Positions 8,816 through 19,685 are shown, counted from the first letter of the stretch. The stretch is DNA of 64,000 nucleotides from Planomonospora sp. ID67723 (GCF_015711605.1 NZ_JABTEZ010000001.1:2384001-2448000); one strand, 5' to 3'. Notes: a model not told the origin generated them from the sequence alone. Made by a program: numbers and translations.

Positions 8816-8844
8816 CGGGCGCCGGGCCGCGGTCCGGCGCCCGT
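8815..8844. terminator. Hairpin terminator between convergent genes
   Basis: An 11-bp perfect stem (8815-8825 with 8834-8844) and an 8-base loop begin at the last base of the MFS stop codon. There is no T-tract, as is usual in GC-rich actinomycetes. It can serve both the MFS gene and the leftward glycosyltransferase gene. Confidence 0.6.
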
Positions 8845-8868
8845 ACCCAACCTCTGCGGTCAGTGCAG

Positions 8869-10434
8869 CTAGTCCGCGCGGATCGCGTCGCGGAGGCGGG
8901 CCAGCAGGGAGCGCGGCTCCCCGGGCGCGGGACCCGCGGACCGGCTCGCGGGGGCGCGCCCGGCCGCTTCCGGCCTCCTCGTCGCAGGCCTCCCGGCGGC
9001 GGGCCGCTGGGGCGGCCAGAACTCCGCCCGCGTGCCGTGCCGTACACCGTGGGTGTCCTTGATCGAGGCGACCACATCGTCCGCACCGAGCAGCCGGGCC
9101 CGGCCCAGCGCCTCGGTCCGCTCCAGCGCGGCCGTGCCGTCATCGGAGAGGTCGACCACCAGGAGCCCCGACCGGTCCTCCTGGATCGCGCCGATCATCC
9201 GCTCCAGGCAGTCGCGGCCCAGCGGGACCGAGACCGGGCCCGTGTAGCGGAACGGGATCGGCGCGGGGGTGGGGGAGACCTCGTCGGCCAGCCGCACCCG
9301 CTCGTCGTGGGCGAAGTGCTCGCGCATCAGGCGCAGTTCGAAGGCGGGGTCGTCGAGCACCCGGCGGCGCCCCTCCGGCAGCCGCGACCAGGGGGCGACC
9401 AGGGTGACCACCACGTCGCTCACCGATCCCTCCAGAGCGGCCCCCACCGCCCTGCGCACCTGCTCCTCGGTCGCCTCGCCCACGTGCAGGACCACCTCGA
9501 CGTACGGCACCAGCCACTGCCGTCCCCGGTCCTTGCGCAGGTCCCGGCGGAGCGGCACCCGGTGGGCCAGATAGGGGGCGACCGCGCGGACCGCCCGCTG
9601 CCGGTCGCGGCGCTGCGCGGGAAGCCCGAGATGCACCGCCTGGGCCTCCATGTCGGGGATGAAGACCACGCCGTGCTGGGCCAGCCGGTAGGCGAGCTCG
9701 GTGTCCTCGCCCCGCGGCACGGCGGGGTCGAAACCGCCCACGGCGCGGAAGACCTCCCGGTGCATCGAGATCGTCGGCCCGGTGCACACATGGTAGGGGT
9801 TGCGGCTGCTGCGCAGGCCGTTGGTGCGGGCGATCGTCTGCTCGGTGGAGCTGTTGAGCGCCCCGGACAGGTCGACGACGGACTCCACCGAGCCCGCGCG
9901 CACGGCCTCGTGGATCCCGGCGGGTGTCAGCGCGGGCTCCTCGACGAACCTCTTCGCGCCGATGGTGACCAGGTGGCCGGCCAGGTGGTGCCAGCGGGCC
10001 AGCGCCTCGATGTGCTCGCGGCAGACGAGCATGTCGGCGTCGAGACGCTGCAGGATGCGGCCGTCGGCGAGGGCGGCGCCGCTGTTGAACGCGTGCGCGA
10101 TGCCCCAGCCTCCGGGGGCCGCGGCGACGATCCGGGTCGCCGGCGGGACGATCTCCGGCAGGCGCAGCGGCGGCTCGCTGCCGTCGTCGACCACGATCAC
10201 CTCCATGAGGTGGTCCGGATAGGTCTGCGCGGCCAGCGCGGCGAGGGTCAGGTCGAGGCGGTGCTGCCCGCCGTACGCGGGGATGACCACGCTCACCGGC
10301 AGGGAGGGAGCCCAGGCGCCGATCGCGGGCGGGTCCAGCGGGGAGTAGTCGTTGTGCCGGATCGCGGGAGGACCCGGCGCCGGGTGGTGGTCGTACCGTC
10401 CCGAGGGCAGGCCGATCGCCGCTCCGCCCGTCAT
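8869..10434 (-). CDS. GT2 glycosyltransferase, type A, without coiled coil
   Basis: The product is 521 residues from the ATG at 10434, which has AAGGGG nine bases upstream; a TTG at 10470 is in frame but has a poorer site. The GT2 domain shows VSVVIPAY (47-54), VIVVDDGSEPPLRLPE, LDADM with D132 and D134, and GEDTELAYRL with E243 and D244. The second region shared with the other type A proteins follows (VPYVEVVL, SDVVVTLVAPW), then a proline/arginine-rich tail. It stands alone without a type B partner and converges on the MFS gene. It is likely a third member of the same surface-glycan system. Confidence 0.86.
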   Translation of the reverse strand: MTGGAAIGLPSGRYDHHPAPGPPAIRHNDYSPLDPPAIGAWAPSLPVSVVIPAYGGQHRLDLTLAALAAQTYPDHLMEVIVVDDGSEPPLRLPEIVPPATRIVAAAPGGWGIAHAFNSGAALADGRILQRLDADMLVCREHIEALARWHHLAGHLVTIGAKRFVEEPALTPAGIHEAVRAGSVESVVDLSGALNSSTEQTIARTNGLRSSRNPYHVCTGPTISMHREVFRAVGGFDPAVPRGEDTELAYRLAQHGVVFIPDMEAQAVHLGLPAQRRDRQRAVRAVAPYLAHRVPLRRDLRKDRGRQWLVPYVEVVLHVGEATEEQVRRAVGAALEGSVSDVVVTLVAPWSRLPEGRRRVLDDPAFELRLMREHFAHDERVRLADEVSPTPAPIPFRYTGPVSVPLGRDCLERMIGAIQEDRSGLLVVDLSDDGTAALERTEALGRARLLGADDVVASIKDTHGVRHGTRAEFWPPQRPAAGRPATRRPEAAGRAPASRSAGPAPGEPRSLLARLRDAIRAD

Positions 10435-10646
10435 GATGTCGTGCCCCTTGTCCGCGTTCCCGCTCGTCAAGACCTGTCGACCTTACCCGCGGTTCCTTAG
10501 TGTTCTCTGAGAGCCTTCCCTGGAGGACGCCTGAGATGTCCAGTTGGTGGACATCGGATCCCGGGGGCCAGACGGTTGCCCGTAGACTCGGTGCCCAACA
10601 CCGCAGGTAGAACGCGCACCGCCAGCCGTGCGCGGGAGGAGCAATC

Positions 10647-11705
<1,059 letters not shown>

Positions 11706-11757
11706 CCCGGTCCCGTCCTCGCCTGCCGGCGCGGCACGGCGAGCCACAAGGAGATGA

Positions 11758-12720
11758 ATGATCAATATCCATGGCGGCAGGGTCGTCGTCCGGACCCCCG
11801 CGACCAGCGCCAACCTGGGGCCGGGATTCGACTCGCTCGGGCTTGCGCTCGGCCTCCACGACGAGGTGGAGGTCGAGATCACCTCGACGCCGGGCCTGGT
11901 CGTCGAGGTGACGGGGGAGGGCGAGGGAGAGCTCGACACCGGTGAGGGGCACCTGGTCGTCCGGGCGCTGCGCGCCGCCTTCGACGCCTTCGCGGTACGG
12001 CAGCCGGCCGGGATCAGGCTGGTCTGCCGCAACCGGATCCCGCACGGGCGCGGTCTCGGGTCGTCCTCGTCGGCGATCTGCGCCGGCGTCCTCGCGGCCC
12101 GGGCGCTGGCCTACCCCGAGTCCGTCGGAGCCGCGGGTGTTCGGGAGGACTCCGGGGGCGTGCTCTCGGACGGCTACGCCCTCACGCTGGCGACCGAGAT
12201 CGAGGGGCATCCCGACAACGTCGCCCCCTGCATCGCGGGAGGGCTGACGATCGCGTGGATGGAGCAGGCCGGGGTTCCGCGTATGGTGAAACTGGTCCCG
12301 CACGCCGGCATCCGGCCCGTGGCCGTCGTCCCCAGGAACCGCCTGTCCACGGAGGTTGCCAGGGGGCTGCTCCCCAAGGACGTGCCGCACGCCGACGCGT
12401 CCGCGAACGCCGGCCGGGCCGCGCTGCTGGTCGCGGCGCTGACCGGGCGGCCGGAACGGGAGCTGCTCCTGGCCGCGACCGAGGACCGGCTGCACCAGGA
12501 CTACCGCGCGCCCGCCATGCCGGACACCGCCGATCTGGTGAAACGCCTGCGCGGCGCCGGGGTGCCCGCGGTCGTCTCGGGGGCGGGTCCCACGGTTCTT
12601 GCGTTTTCGACAGCGGATACGCAGGATTTGATCGCACCGGAAGTGGGTACTGACTGGCACATCCAGCCACTGGATGTCGAAACCCACGGTGCGCGCGTTG
12701 CCTTTCCCGAGACACGCTGA
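11758..12720 (+). CDS. thrB: Homoserine kinase
   Basis: This 320-residue GHMP-family kinase phosphorylates homoserine with ATP to give the substrate of ThrC. Features are RTPATSANLGPGFDSLGLAL near the N-terminus and the ATP loop PHGRGLGSSSSAICAG near residue 95. A GHPDNVAP motif follows, then the C-terminal SGAGPTVLAF motif. AAGGAG lies four bases before the chosen ATG. The gene is complete and directly downstream of thrC; rho lies further downstream after a long leader. Confidence 0.96.
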   Translation: MINIHGGRVVVRTPATSANLGPGFDSLGLALGLHDEVEVEITSTPGLVVEVTGEGEGELDTGEGHLVVRALRAAFDAFAVRQPAGIRLVCRNRIPHGRGLGSSSSAICAGVLAARALAYPESVGAAGVREDSGGVLSDGYALTLATEIEGHPDNVAPCIAGGLTIAWMEQAGVPRMVKLVPHAGIRPVAVVPRNRLSTEVARGLLPKDVPHADASANAGRAALLVAALTGRPERELLLAATEDRLHQDYRAPAMPDTADLVKRLRGAGVPAVVSGAGPTVLAFSTADTQDLIAPEVGTDWHIQPLDVETHGARVAFPETR

Positions 12721-13185
12721 TGCCTCTTCGACCTTCAGGGAATAGCTGTGTGTGCTGGTGATGTTAGGCTGAGAGCCGCACCAGGTGCCCCCGTTTCGGG
12801 CGCGTGCTTGTCAGCCACACATCGTCGCACCATGCCCTGTTCCACGGGGTGTGAGCGCCACAGTGGTTTCCCCGAATCCGTCGCCTCCGAATGGCCCACA
12901 TTCGGTTGGGGCAGCGAGAGGCGGCGTTTCAGGGACATGCGCGTTCGAACCATCTCGACATCTGGTTGCCGGTAGCAATCCGGGGGGTGTCCTCCAAGCC
13001 CCACCGTCGGCGAATCTCGATGGTGACGGCATGGGTGCGCCCTTCCCCGACAGTGGCGGCGGCTCTCAAGGGCCGTCGAGGATCGCGACGTGCAACCCGA
13101 CCCGGTCTTGTCCCACCGGGTCGATCGCACCACCGGGACGATTGGCCGATCGTGGCCACGCCCGACCCCTGGGAAGGACCCATTA
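12721..13185 (+). other. Long untranslated leader of rho
   Basis: This stretch of 465 bases has no convincing gene: the short frames in it lack ribosome sites and have atypical composition. A possible extended -10 (TGTTAGGCT at 12762-12770) near its start suggests a rho transcript with a leader of about 400 bases. It contains C-rich, hairpin-poor runs (for example around 12820-12850). Rho often controls its own synthesis through such leaders; that role here is inference. Confidence 0.4.
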
Positions 13186-15198
13186 GTGAGCGACACCACC
13201 GAACTCCTCTCCGACGCCAATGGCACTCAGCCGGCGGCCGGCGACACCCCCACCCGCGCCGCGACCAAGCGTCGTCGCTCCGGCACAGGCCTGTCCGCCA
13301 TGGTGCTGCCCGAGCTGCAGGCCATGGCGTCCGGTCTCGGTATCAGCGGGACCGGGCGGATGCGCAAGAGCCAACTGATCGCGGCCATCCAGGAGAAGCA
13401 GGGCGTCTCCGCGGAGAGCGCCCCGGCCCCGGCCGCGGTCCAGGAGGCCCCTGCCGCCGCCGAACCGGCCGCCGAGCGTCCCGCGCGCAGCCGCAGGGAA
13501 CGTTCCCGGGCCGCCGCGCCCGTCGCGGAGCCCACGCCCGAGCCGGTGGCGGCCCCCGAGCCGGTCGCCGCCGCCCCCGTCGTGGAGCAGCAGACCGAGG
13601 CCGGTCAGCCCGAGGGCCGCCCCGAGCGCGGCGAGGGCCGTCGTGAGCGCGGCGAGCGTCGCGGCCGTGGCGAGCGTCGTGAGCGCGGCGAGGGCCGTGA
13701 GCGCGGCGAGGGCCGCGCCGACCAGCGCGCCGCCGACGCGGGCCAGGTCCGCGGCGAGCGCACCGACCGTACCGACCGCGGTGAGCGCACCGACCGCGGT
13801 GAGCGCACCGACCGCGGTGAGCGCACCGACCGCGGTGAGCGCACCGACCGTGGCGAGCGCACCGACCGTGGCGAGCGCACCGACCGCGCCGACCGCGGCG
13901 AGCGCGCCGACCAGAACCGGGGCCCGCAGGGCCGGGGCGGCGACCAGCACGGAGCCGGCGCGGAGGACGACGAGCGCCGCGGACGCCGTGGCCGGTTCCG
14001 GGAGCGCAACCGCCGCGGCCGGGACCGTTTCGACGGCAGCGAGCCCGTGGTCGGCGAGGACGACGTCCTCATCCCGATCGCCGGCATCCTGGACATCCTC
14101 GACAACTACGCGTTCGTCCGGACCAGCGGTTACCTGCCCGGCTCCAACGACGTCTACGTCTCGCTGGCCCAGATCCGCCGCAACGGCCTGCGCAAGGGCG
14201 ACGTCGTGACCGGCGCCGTCCGCCAGCCGCGCGACGGCGAGCGCCGCGAGAAGTTCAACGCGCTCGTCCGCCTCGACACGGTCAACGGCATGGACCCGGA
14301 GCAGGCCCGCCAGCGGCCCGACTTCAACAAGCTCACGCCGCTCTACCCGCAGGAGCGCCTGCGTCTGGAGACCGAGCCGAACATCCTGACGACCCGGATC
14401 ATCGACCTGGTCGCCCCGATCGGCAAGGGCCAGCGCGGCCTCATCGTCTCCCCGCCCAAGGCGGGCAAGACGATGGTGCTCCAGGCGATCGCCAACGCGA
14501 TCACCCGGAACAACCCCGAGTGCCACCTGATGGTCGTCCTCGTCGACGAGCGTCCGGAAGAGGTCACCGACATGCAGCGGTCGGTGAAGGGCGAGGTCAT
14601 CCACTCGACCTTCGACCGTCCCGCCGAGGACCACACCACGGTCGCCGAGCTCGCCATCGAGCGGGCCAAGCGCCTGGTGGAGCTGGGCCACGACGTCGTC
14701 GTGCTGCTCGACTCGATCACCCGTCTGGGCCGGGCCTACAACCTGGCGGCCCCCGCCTCCGGCCGCATCCTGTCCGGTGGTGTGGACTCCACGGCGCTCT
14801 ACCCGCCCAAGCGCTTCTTCGGCGCCGCCCGCAACATCGAGAACGGCGGCTCGCTGACGATCCTCGCCACGGCGCTGGTCGAGACCGGCTCCAAGATGGA
14901 CGAGGTCATCTTCGAGGAGTTCAAGGGCACCGGCAACGCCGAGCTCAAGCTCAACCGCGGCCTCGCCGACAAGCGGATCTTCCCCGCGGTGGACGTCGAC
15001 GCGTCCGGCACCCGCAAGGAGGAGATCCTCATGTCGAAGGACGAGCTGCAGATCGTCTGGAAGCTGCGGCGCGTGCTGCACGCCCTGGACATGCAGCAGG
15101 CTCTGGAGCTTCTCCTGGAGAAGATGAAGGAGACCAAGTCCAACGCGGAGTTCCTGCTCCAGGTGCAGAAGACGACGGTCAGCTCCGACCGCGACTGA
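13186..15198 (+). CDS. rho: Transcription termination factor Rho, with actinobacterial RG/RE-rich insert
   Basis: Rho is a hexameric RNA-dependent ATPase that ends transcription. The GTG start at 13186 has AAGGA seven bases upstream and gives 670 residues, far longer than the roughly 420 of E. coli Rho. Order: a SAP-like N-terminal segment (about 30-75); a long arginine/glutamate/glycine-rich insert (about 80-285) containing tandem GERTDR hexapeptides; the cold-shock-like RNA-binding domain from about 290; and the RecA-like ATPase with its P-loop SPPKAGKT at 422-429. Similar disordered inserts are known in actinobacterial Rho and are thought to help RNA binding. A strong hairpin terminator follows the gene. 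Confidence 0.96.
   Translation: MSDTTELLSDANGTQPAAGDTPTRAATKRRRSGTGLSAMVLPELQAMASGLGISGTGRMRKSQLIAAIQEKQGVSAESAPAPAAVQEAPAAAEPAAERPARSRRERSRAAAPVAEPTPEPVAAPEPVAAAPVVEQQTEAGQPEGRPERGEGRRERGERRGRGERRERGEGRERGEGRADQRAADAGQVRGERTDRTDRGERTDRGERTDRGERTDRGERTDRGERTDRGERTDRADRGERADQNRGPQGRGGDQHGAGAEDDERRGRRGRFRERNRRGRDRFDGSEPVVGEDDVLIPIAGILDILDNYAFVRTSGYLPGSNDVYVSLAQIRRNGLRKGDVVTGAVRQPRDGERREKFNALVRLDTVNGMDPEQARQRPDFNKLTPLYPQERLRLETEPNILTTRIIDLVAPIGKGQRGLIVSPPKAGKTMVLQAIANAITRNNPECHLMVVLVDERPEEVTDMQRSVKGEVIHSTFDRPAEDHTTVAELAIERAKRLVELGHDVVVLLDSITRLGRAYNLAAPASGRILSGGVDSTALYPPKRFFGAARNIENGGSLTILATALVETGSKMDEVIFEEFKGTGNAELKLNRGLADKRIFPAVDVDASGTRKEEILMSKDELQIVWKLRRVLHALDMQQALELLLEKMKETKSNAEFLLQVQKTTVSSDRD
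13753..13914 (+). repeat. 18-bp tandem repeats coding GERTDR in rho
   Basis: Seven exact GERTDR units are encoded, two of them followed by an extra TDR or ADR triplet, and a degenerate GERADQ closes the array. Units are 18 bp and nearly identical in DNA (only GGT/GGC and CGC/CGT synonymous changes), so this is recent in-frame expansion. Less regular [10 protein letters not shown]-type repeats lie just upstream (about 13615-13725). Confidence 0.9.
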
Positions 15199-15213
15199 TC
15201 GCTCTCCCGGCGC

Positions 15214-15255
15214 AAGGGAAACGCCCGGTGGCCGAGGCCACCGGGCGTTTCCCTT
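15214..15255 (+). terminator. Strong hairpin terminator after rho
   Basis: A perfect 20-bp stem (15214-15233 with 15236-15255) lies 16 bases after the rho stop and is followed by a T/C-rich run. It may also stop transcripts from the convergent secreted-protein gene. It is the strongest intrinsic-type hairpin I found in the window. Confidence 0.85.
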
Positions 15256-15351
15256 GTCTCTTCGTCTCTGTTTCCCGCCTGTCCGGCGGCTGTACGGCTT
15301 GCGCCCGGGGTTGGGGACGCGAGCCGTACAGCCTTGCCGCCCGCTGTTCCG

Positions 15352-16470
15352 CTAGCGGACGTCGACGTACTCGTAGCCGGAGGTGGCACCGTAGGTCTTG
15401 CTGGTGCCGCTCACGTTGGCTCGCCAGTACGCGTCGAACTTCGGCTTGATCGTCTTGCTGTACTGGCCGCTGCCGGTCGCCTTGACGTAGTAGGCGAACT
15501 TCCAGCTGCCGCCCTTCTTCTTGTAGTAGAGCCCGACCATCTTGCCGGCGTAGGCCGAGCTGCCCCGGTAGACCTTGCCGAACAGGCGGATGGACTTGCC
15601 CTTCTTGACCTTGTTCGCGGTCACGTCGAAGGAGATCTTGGACTTGGCCTTCTTGGACGCGCCCCTCTGGACGGAGAAGGTGTCGGCCTTCTTGACCTCC
15701 AGGGCCTGGCCGCCTCGGGAGGCCTCCAGGTCGAGGGTCCAGTACCCGGTGGAGAAGGAGGAGTCGAAGTAGGTGTCGACGAACCAGGTGTTGGCGCTGC
15801 TGCCCTTCTCCAGGGTGATGTCGACCGAGTCGCCGCCGTCGTTGTTGTAGAGCTTGCCCTTGACCGTGGACGCGCCGATGACGTTGGCGCGGACCTTGAC
15901 CTCGGTGTCACCGCTGGTGCTGATGACGACCGGGTCGGTGACCGAGGCGGAGACGAACTTGACCTGCGGGTCGACCGTCACCTCCTTGCAGCTCTCCTTG
16001 GTGTCGCCGCCGCGGCTGACCAGCAGGCGGACGAGCCACTTGCCGTCCTTGTTGTCCTTGGTGATCTTGAAGCTGCCCTTGAGCTTGACCGCCTCCGCCG
16101 GGAGCGTCGCGTCACCGGTGGCGGGCGGGGCCGGAACGGCGGGGAGGTCGCCGATCGTGGCGGCGTTCCAGGCGGTCTCGCCGACCCGCTGGAACTCGGC
16201 CTTGACCGCGGTGATGTTCCTCTCGACCTTCTTGGGCGTTCCGCCATCCAGCTTCCAGGCGTCCTTGAGGGTCGCCTCGAAGGTGATGGTGGCGTCTTCC
16301 TTGAGCGGGACGTAAGGGTCGTCCACGGTCAGCGCGGTGACGTCGGCGGCGACGAGGTCGCAGGCCATCGCAGCGGTCTTGTTCTGGGTGGCGAACGCTG
16401 TCGCCGTACCACTGGCGAAGACGGCAGCCCCCGTTGCGGCCGCCAGCAGCAGCCGCATTCCCTTCCTCAT
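15352..16470 (-). CDS. Secreted protein of unknown function, beta-rich
   Basis: The product is 372 residues from the ATG at 16470; an adjacent ATG at 16473 lies too close to the AAGGGG site. Residues 1-27 are a classical Sec signal peptide (MRKG, hydrophobic core, TATAFA). The mature part is lysine- and aspartate-rich and predicted mostly beta. An N-terminal segment starts with a CDLV cysteine, a second Cys occurs in KESCKEV, and a C-terminal domain ends GTSKTYGATSGYEYVDVR. The last part resembles tails of extracellular actinomycete proteins I cannot name more exactly. It stands alone between rho and rpmE on the opposite strand. Function is unknown. Confidence 0.8.
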   Translation of the reverse strand: MRKGMRLLLAAATGAAVFASGTATAFATQNKTAAMACDLVAADVTALTVDDPYVPLKEDATITFEATLKDAWKLDGGTPKKVERNITAVKAEFQRVGETAWNAATIGDLPAVPAPPATGDATLPAEAVKLKGSFKITKDNKDGKWLVRLLVSRGGDTKESCKEVTVDPQVKFVSASVTDPVVISTSGDTEVKVRANVIGASTVKGKLYNNDGGDSVDITLEKGSSANTWFVDTYFDSSFSTGYWTLDLEASRGGQALEVKKADTFSVQRGASKKAKSKISFDVTANKVKKGKSIRLFGKVYRGSSAYAGKMVGLYYKKKGGSWKFAYYVKATGSGQYSKTIKPKFDAYWRANVSGTSKTYGATSGYEYVDVR

Positions 16471-16741
16471 CATGGTCCCCTTACTCGGGTAAAAAAGTGG
16501 GAAAAGGTACAGTTTGGGCACCGGAGCCTAGTGGGACGCGCGTGACGCGTCTACAGATGCAGGTAACGGCCGCCTGGGAATGTCCCGTGGCCTGGAATGG
16601 TTTGAGCATCTGGCACACTGGTAGCCGAACCGCAGCGGTTCCGGTTCCCGCCCGCGCGCACCTCAGTGTGCTCCAGCGCGCACGCCGTAGCGGCGAGAGA
16701 TGTGGCGACCCGGCGACCGCGCATTGGAGAGGACGAACGTT

Positions 16742-16960
16742 ATGAAGCCCGACATTCACCCGGAGTACGTCACCACTCAGGTGACCTGCACCTGCGGTAA
16801 CTCCTTCACCACCCGCAGCACCGCCAAGAGCGGCACGATCCACGCCGACGTGTGCTCCGCCTGCCACCCGTTCTACACGGGCAAGCAGAAGATCCTGGAC
16901 ACCGGCGGCCGGGTGGCGCGCTTCGAGAAGCGCTTCGGCAAGAAGTCCACGGGCCAGTAG
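16742..16960 (+). CDS. rpmE: Ribosomal protein L31, zinc-binding type
   Basis: This 72-residue protein of the 50S subunit starts at the ATG at 16742 with a GAGAGGA site. Cysteines C16, C18, C38 and C41 (CTC ... CSAC) form the zinc site that defines the zinc-containing L31 paralogue. HPFYTGKQK and the basic C-terminus are typical. It sits between rho and prfA, the usual actinomycete order. The leader of about 200 bases contains a TTTGAGC box and a GGCACACTGG segment that may be promoter parts, but spacing is not canonical. Confidence 0.96.
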   Translation: MKPDIHPEYVTTQVTCTCGNSFTTRSTAKSGTIHADVCSACHPFYTGKQKILDTGGRVARFEKRFGKKSTGQ

Positions 16961-17073
16961 CCCTCGTCCCGACGCCGGCCCGACACCGTCCCTCGTCCGC
17001 GAGGGGTGTGCCCGGGTCGGCGTTCGTGGTGATGAGGCAGGCTTGAAGGGCTCTCAAGGAAGAAGGACGTGCG

Positions 17074-18126
17074 GTGAACCTCGACGAGCTGCTCAGTGAG
17101 TACGCCGAGCTGGAACTCAAGCTCGCCGATCCCGCCGTGCACGCCAACCCCACGCAGGCGCGCACGCTCAGCCGGCGCTACGCCGAGCTGACCCCGATCA
17201 TCACCACCTACCGCGAGCTCGAGGGAGTGCAGAGCGACCTGGCCACGGCCAAGGAGCTGGCCCCCGAGGACGAGGCCTTCGCCGAGGAGGCCAAGGAGCT
17301 CGAGGCGCGCGTCCCCGAGCTGGAGGAGAAGCTCCGGCATCTGCTCGTCCCGCGCGATCCCAACGATGACAAGGACATCATCATGGAGATCAAGGCGGGC
17401 GAGGGCGGTGAGGAGTCGGCGCTGTTCGCCGGCGACCTGCTGCGGATGTACCTCCGCTACGCCGAGCGGGTCGGCTGGAAGACCGAGATCATCGACATGA
17501 CCCACTCCGACCTCGGCGGCTACAAGGACGTCACGGTCGCGGTGAAGGCCAAGGGCGACGACGGCGTCTGGTCGAAGCTGAAGTTCGAGGGCGGCGTGCA
17601 CCGCGTGCAGCGCGTGCCGGTCACCGAGTCCCAGGGGCGCATCCACACCAGCGCGGCGGGCGTCCTGGTCTACCCGGAGGCCGAGGAGGTCGACGTCCAG
17701 ATCGACCCGAACGACCTGCGCATCGACGTCTACCGGTCCAGCGGCCCCGGCGGGCAGAGCGTCAACACCACCGACTCGGCGGTACGCATCACGCACGTCC
17801 CGACCGGCGTGGTCGCCTCCTGCCAGAACGAGAAGAGCCAGCTCCAGAACAAGGAGTCGGCCATGCGCATCCTGCGGGCGCGCCTGCAGGCCATCGCCGA
17901 AGAGGAGGCCAACGCCGCGGCGATGGCCGAGCGCAAGTCCCAGATCCGCACGGTGGACCGCTCCGAGCGCATCCGGACCTACAACTTCCCCGAGAACCGC
18001 ATCTCCGACCACCGGGTCGGCTTCAAGGCCTACAACCTCGACCAGGTGCTGGACGGGGACCTGTCGGCCGTCATCCAGTCCCTGCTCGACGCCGAGATGG
18101 CGGAGAAGCTCGCCGCCCACTCATAG
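17074..18126 (+). CDS. prfA: Peptide chain release factor 1
   Basis: RF1 reads UAA and UAG stop codons and releases the peptide. The 350-residue product starts at a GTG with AGAAGGA upstream. It carries the PVT tripeptide (in the VPVTESQGR loop) that recognises the stop codon, and the catalytic G226-G227-Q228 in [13 protein letters not shown], whose glutamine is the methylation target of PrmC. The helical N-terminal domain is intact. prmC follows nine bases downstream, so enzyme and substrate are co-transcribed. Confidence 0.97.
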   Translation: MNLDELLSEYAELELKLADPAVHANPTQARTLSRRYAELTPIITTYRELEGVQSDLATAKELAPEDEAFAEEAKELEARVPELEEKLRHLLVPRDPNDDKDIIMEIKAGEGGEESALFAGDLLRMYLRYAERVGWKTEIIDMTHSDLGGYKDVTVAVKAKGDDGVWSKLKFEGGVHRVQRVPVTESQGRIHTSAAGVLVYPEAEEVDVQIDPNDLRIDVYRSSGPGGQSVNTTDSAVRITHVPTGVVASCQNEKSQLQNKESAMRILRARLQAIAEEEANAAAMAERKSQIRTVDRSERIRTYNFPENRISDHRVGFKAYNLDQVLDGDLSAVIQSLLDAEMAEKLAAHS

Positions 18127-18135
18127 AACGCGCCC

Positions 18136-18990
18136 ATGACCTTTCTGCTGGACGAGATCGCCCTCGCCACCGCCAGGCTCGCCGAGGCGGGTGTGCCGTC
18201 GCCGCGCACCGACGCCGAGGAGATCGCCGCCTTCGTCCACGGCGTGCGGCGCAGCGAGCTGCACACCGTGGCGGACGCGGACTTCGACGCGCTGTTCTGG
18301 GAGGGCGTCGCCCGGCGCGAGGCCCGCGAACCGCTCCAGCACATCACCGGCCGGGCGTACTTCCGCTACCTCTCCCTGGAGGTCGGACCGGGTGTCTTCG
18401 TCCCGCGTCCGGAGACGGAGGTGGTGGCGGGCTGGGCCATCGACCGGCTGCGGGAGATGGACGTGGCCGCCCCGGTGGTCGTGGACCTCGGCACCGGCTC
18501 CGGCGCGATCGCGCTGTCCATCGCGCAGGAGGTCGCGCTGGCCACGGTGCACGCGGTCGAGGTCGACCCCGACGCCTACCGGTGGGCCAAGCGCAACATC
18601 ATGGAGCAGGGCCAGGGCAGGGTGCACCTGCACCCTGCGGACCTCGCCGACGCCCTGCCCGAGCTCGACGGCCAGGTGGACCTGGTCGTCTCCAATCCGC
18701 CGTACATCCCTCCGGGCGCGATCCCGCGTGATCCCGAGGTGCGCGACTACGACCCGCGTCGTGCCCTGTACGGCTCGGGCAGCGACGGCCTCGACGAGGT
18801 CAGGGCCGTGGAGCGGACCGCCAGGCGGCTGCTGCGGCCCGGCGGGTTCGTCGCGGTGGAGCACGCCGACGAGCAGGGAACCCCGGTTTACCTGATCTTC
18901 TCCGAGGAGAACGGCTGGCGCGACGTGCGCAGCCGCCAGGACCTCGCCCGCAGGGATCGTTTCGTCACCGCCCGTTTCGGCCAGGAATGA
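18136..18990 (+). CDS. prmC: Release factor glutamine methyltransferase
   Basis: PrmC transfers a methyl group from SAM to the GGQ glutamine of RF1/RF2. The product is 284 residues: a helical N-terminal domain, the HITGRAYF segment, VPRPETE, the SAM loop VVDLGTGSGAIALS, and the hallmark N187-P188-P189-Y190 active site followed by DPRRALYGSGSDGL. The gene starts nine bases after prfA and is followed by tsaC, giving a compact translation-fidelity operon. Confidence 0.96.
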   Translation: MTFLLDEIALATARLAEAGVPSPRTDAEEIAAFVHGVRRSELHTVADADFDALFWEGVARREAREPLQHITGRAYFRYLSLEVGPGVFVPRPETEVVAGWAIDRLREMDVAAPVVVDLGTGSGAIALSIAQEVALATVHAVEVDPDAYRWAKRNIMEQGQGRVHLHPADLADALPELDGQVDLVVSNPPYIPPGAIPRDPEVRDYDPRRALYGSGSDGLDEVRAVERTARRLLRPGGFVAVEHADEQGTPVYLIFSEENGWRDVRSRQDLARRDRFVTARFGQE

Positions 18991-19002
18991 GGATCGAACG
19001 CC

Positions 19003-19668
19003 GTGAGCAGACGCTATGACTGCACCGACGCGGAGCAGCGCGCCGCGGGACTGACCGACGCGGCGTCAGCCGTACGGCGTGGCGAGTTGGTGGTGCTCCC
19101 GACCGACACCGTCTACGGCATCGGCGGTGACGCGTTCACGCAGTCGGCCGTCGCCCGCCTGCTGGAGGCCAAGGGACGCGGCCGGGACATGCCGGTGCCC
19201 GTCCTGGTCGGCACCGTGCGTGCGGCCAACGCCCTGGTGGAGAACCTCGGGCCGTACGGCCAGGACCTGGTGGACGCCTTCTGGCCCGGTCCCCTCACGC
19301 TGGTCTGCCGGGTGAACCGTTCGCTCTCGTGGGACCTGGGCGACACCAAGGGCACCGTGGCGATCCGCATGCCGCTGCACCCGGTCGCCCTGGACCTGCT
19401 CAAGGACACGGGTCCGATGGCCGTCTCCAGCGCCAACCGCTCCGGAGCCCCCGCCGCGACCACGGCCGCCGACGCGGAGAAGCAGCTCGGCGACTCGGTC
19501 TCGGTCTATCTCGACGGAGGGCCCTGCGCGGACGAGGTCCCCTCCACGATCCTCGACCTCACCACCGCCGTGCCCAGGCTGCTGCGCCGGGGCGCGGTCC
19601 CGGTGGAGAAGCTGCGCGATGTGATCGGCTACGTGGCGACGGACGCCGACCCCGCCTCCGAAGACTGA
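19003..19668 (+). CDS. tsaC: L-threonylcarbamoyladenylate synthase (TsaC/Sua5 family)
   Basis: The enzyme makes threonylcarbamoyl-AMP from threonine, bicarbonate and ATP for the t6A37 modification of tRNAs reading ANN codons. The 221-residue product has the YrdC fold: VVLPTDTVYGIGGDA near residues 30-44, then KGRGRDMPVPVLVG, FWPGPLTLV, and the SSANRSGAPAATTA nucleotide loop. It lacks the extra Sua5 C-terminal domain. The GTG start follows prmC by 12 bases with a GAGGAT site. Confidence 0.93.
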   Translation: MSRRYDCTDAEQRAAGLTDAASAVRRGELVVLPTDTVYGIGGDAFTQSAVARLLEAKGRGRDMPVPVLVGTVRAANALVENLGPYGQDLVDAFWPGPLTLVCRVNRSLSWDLGDTKGTVAIRMPLHPVALDLLKDTGPMAVSSANRSGAPAATTAADAEKQLGDSVSVYLDGGPCADEVPSTILDLTTAVPRLLRRGAVPVEKLRDVIGYVATDADPASED

Positions 19669-19685
19669 CCGCCTCCGAAGACCGG

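Noticed and set aside
12748-12975. Small frames in the rho leader
   Set aside because: No ribosome site, atypical composition, and they overlap each other on both strands.
13753-13914. CRISPR-like short repeats
   Set aside because: The units are contiguous 18-bp in-frame codons inside rho, with no unique spacers.
13183-15081. 632-codon minus-strand frame opposite rho
   Set aside because: It is the complement of the rho repeats and ATPase domain and has no plausible protein features.
16602-16627. TTGAGC ... TAGCCG as a promoter of rpmE
   Set aside because: The spacer is only 14 bases, too short for a normal sigma factor; another arrangement in this leader is possible.
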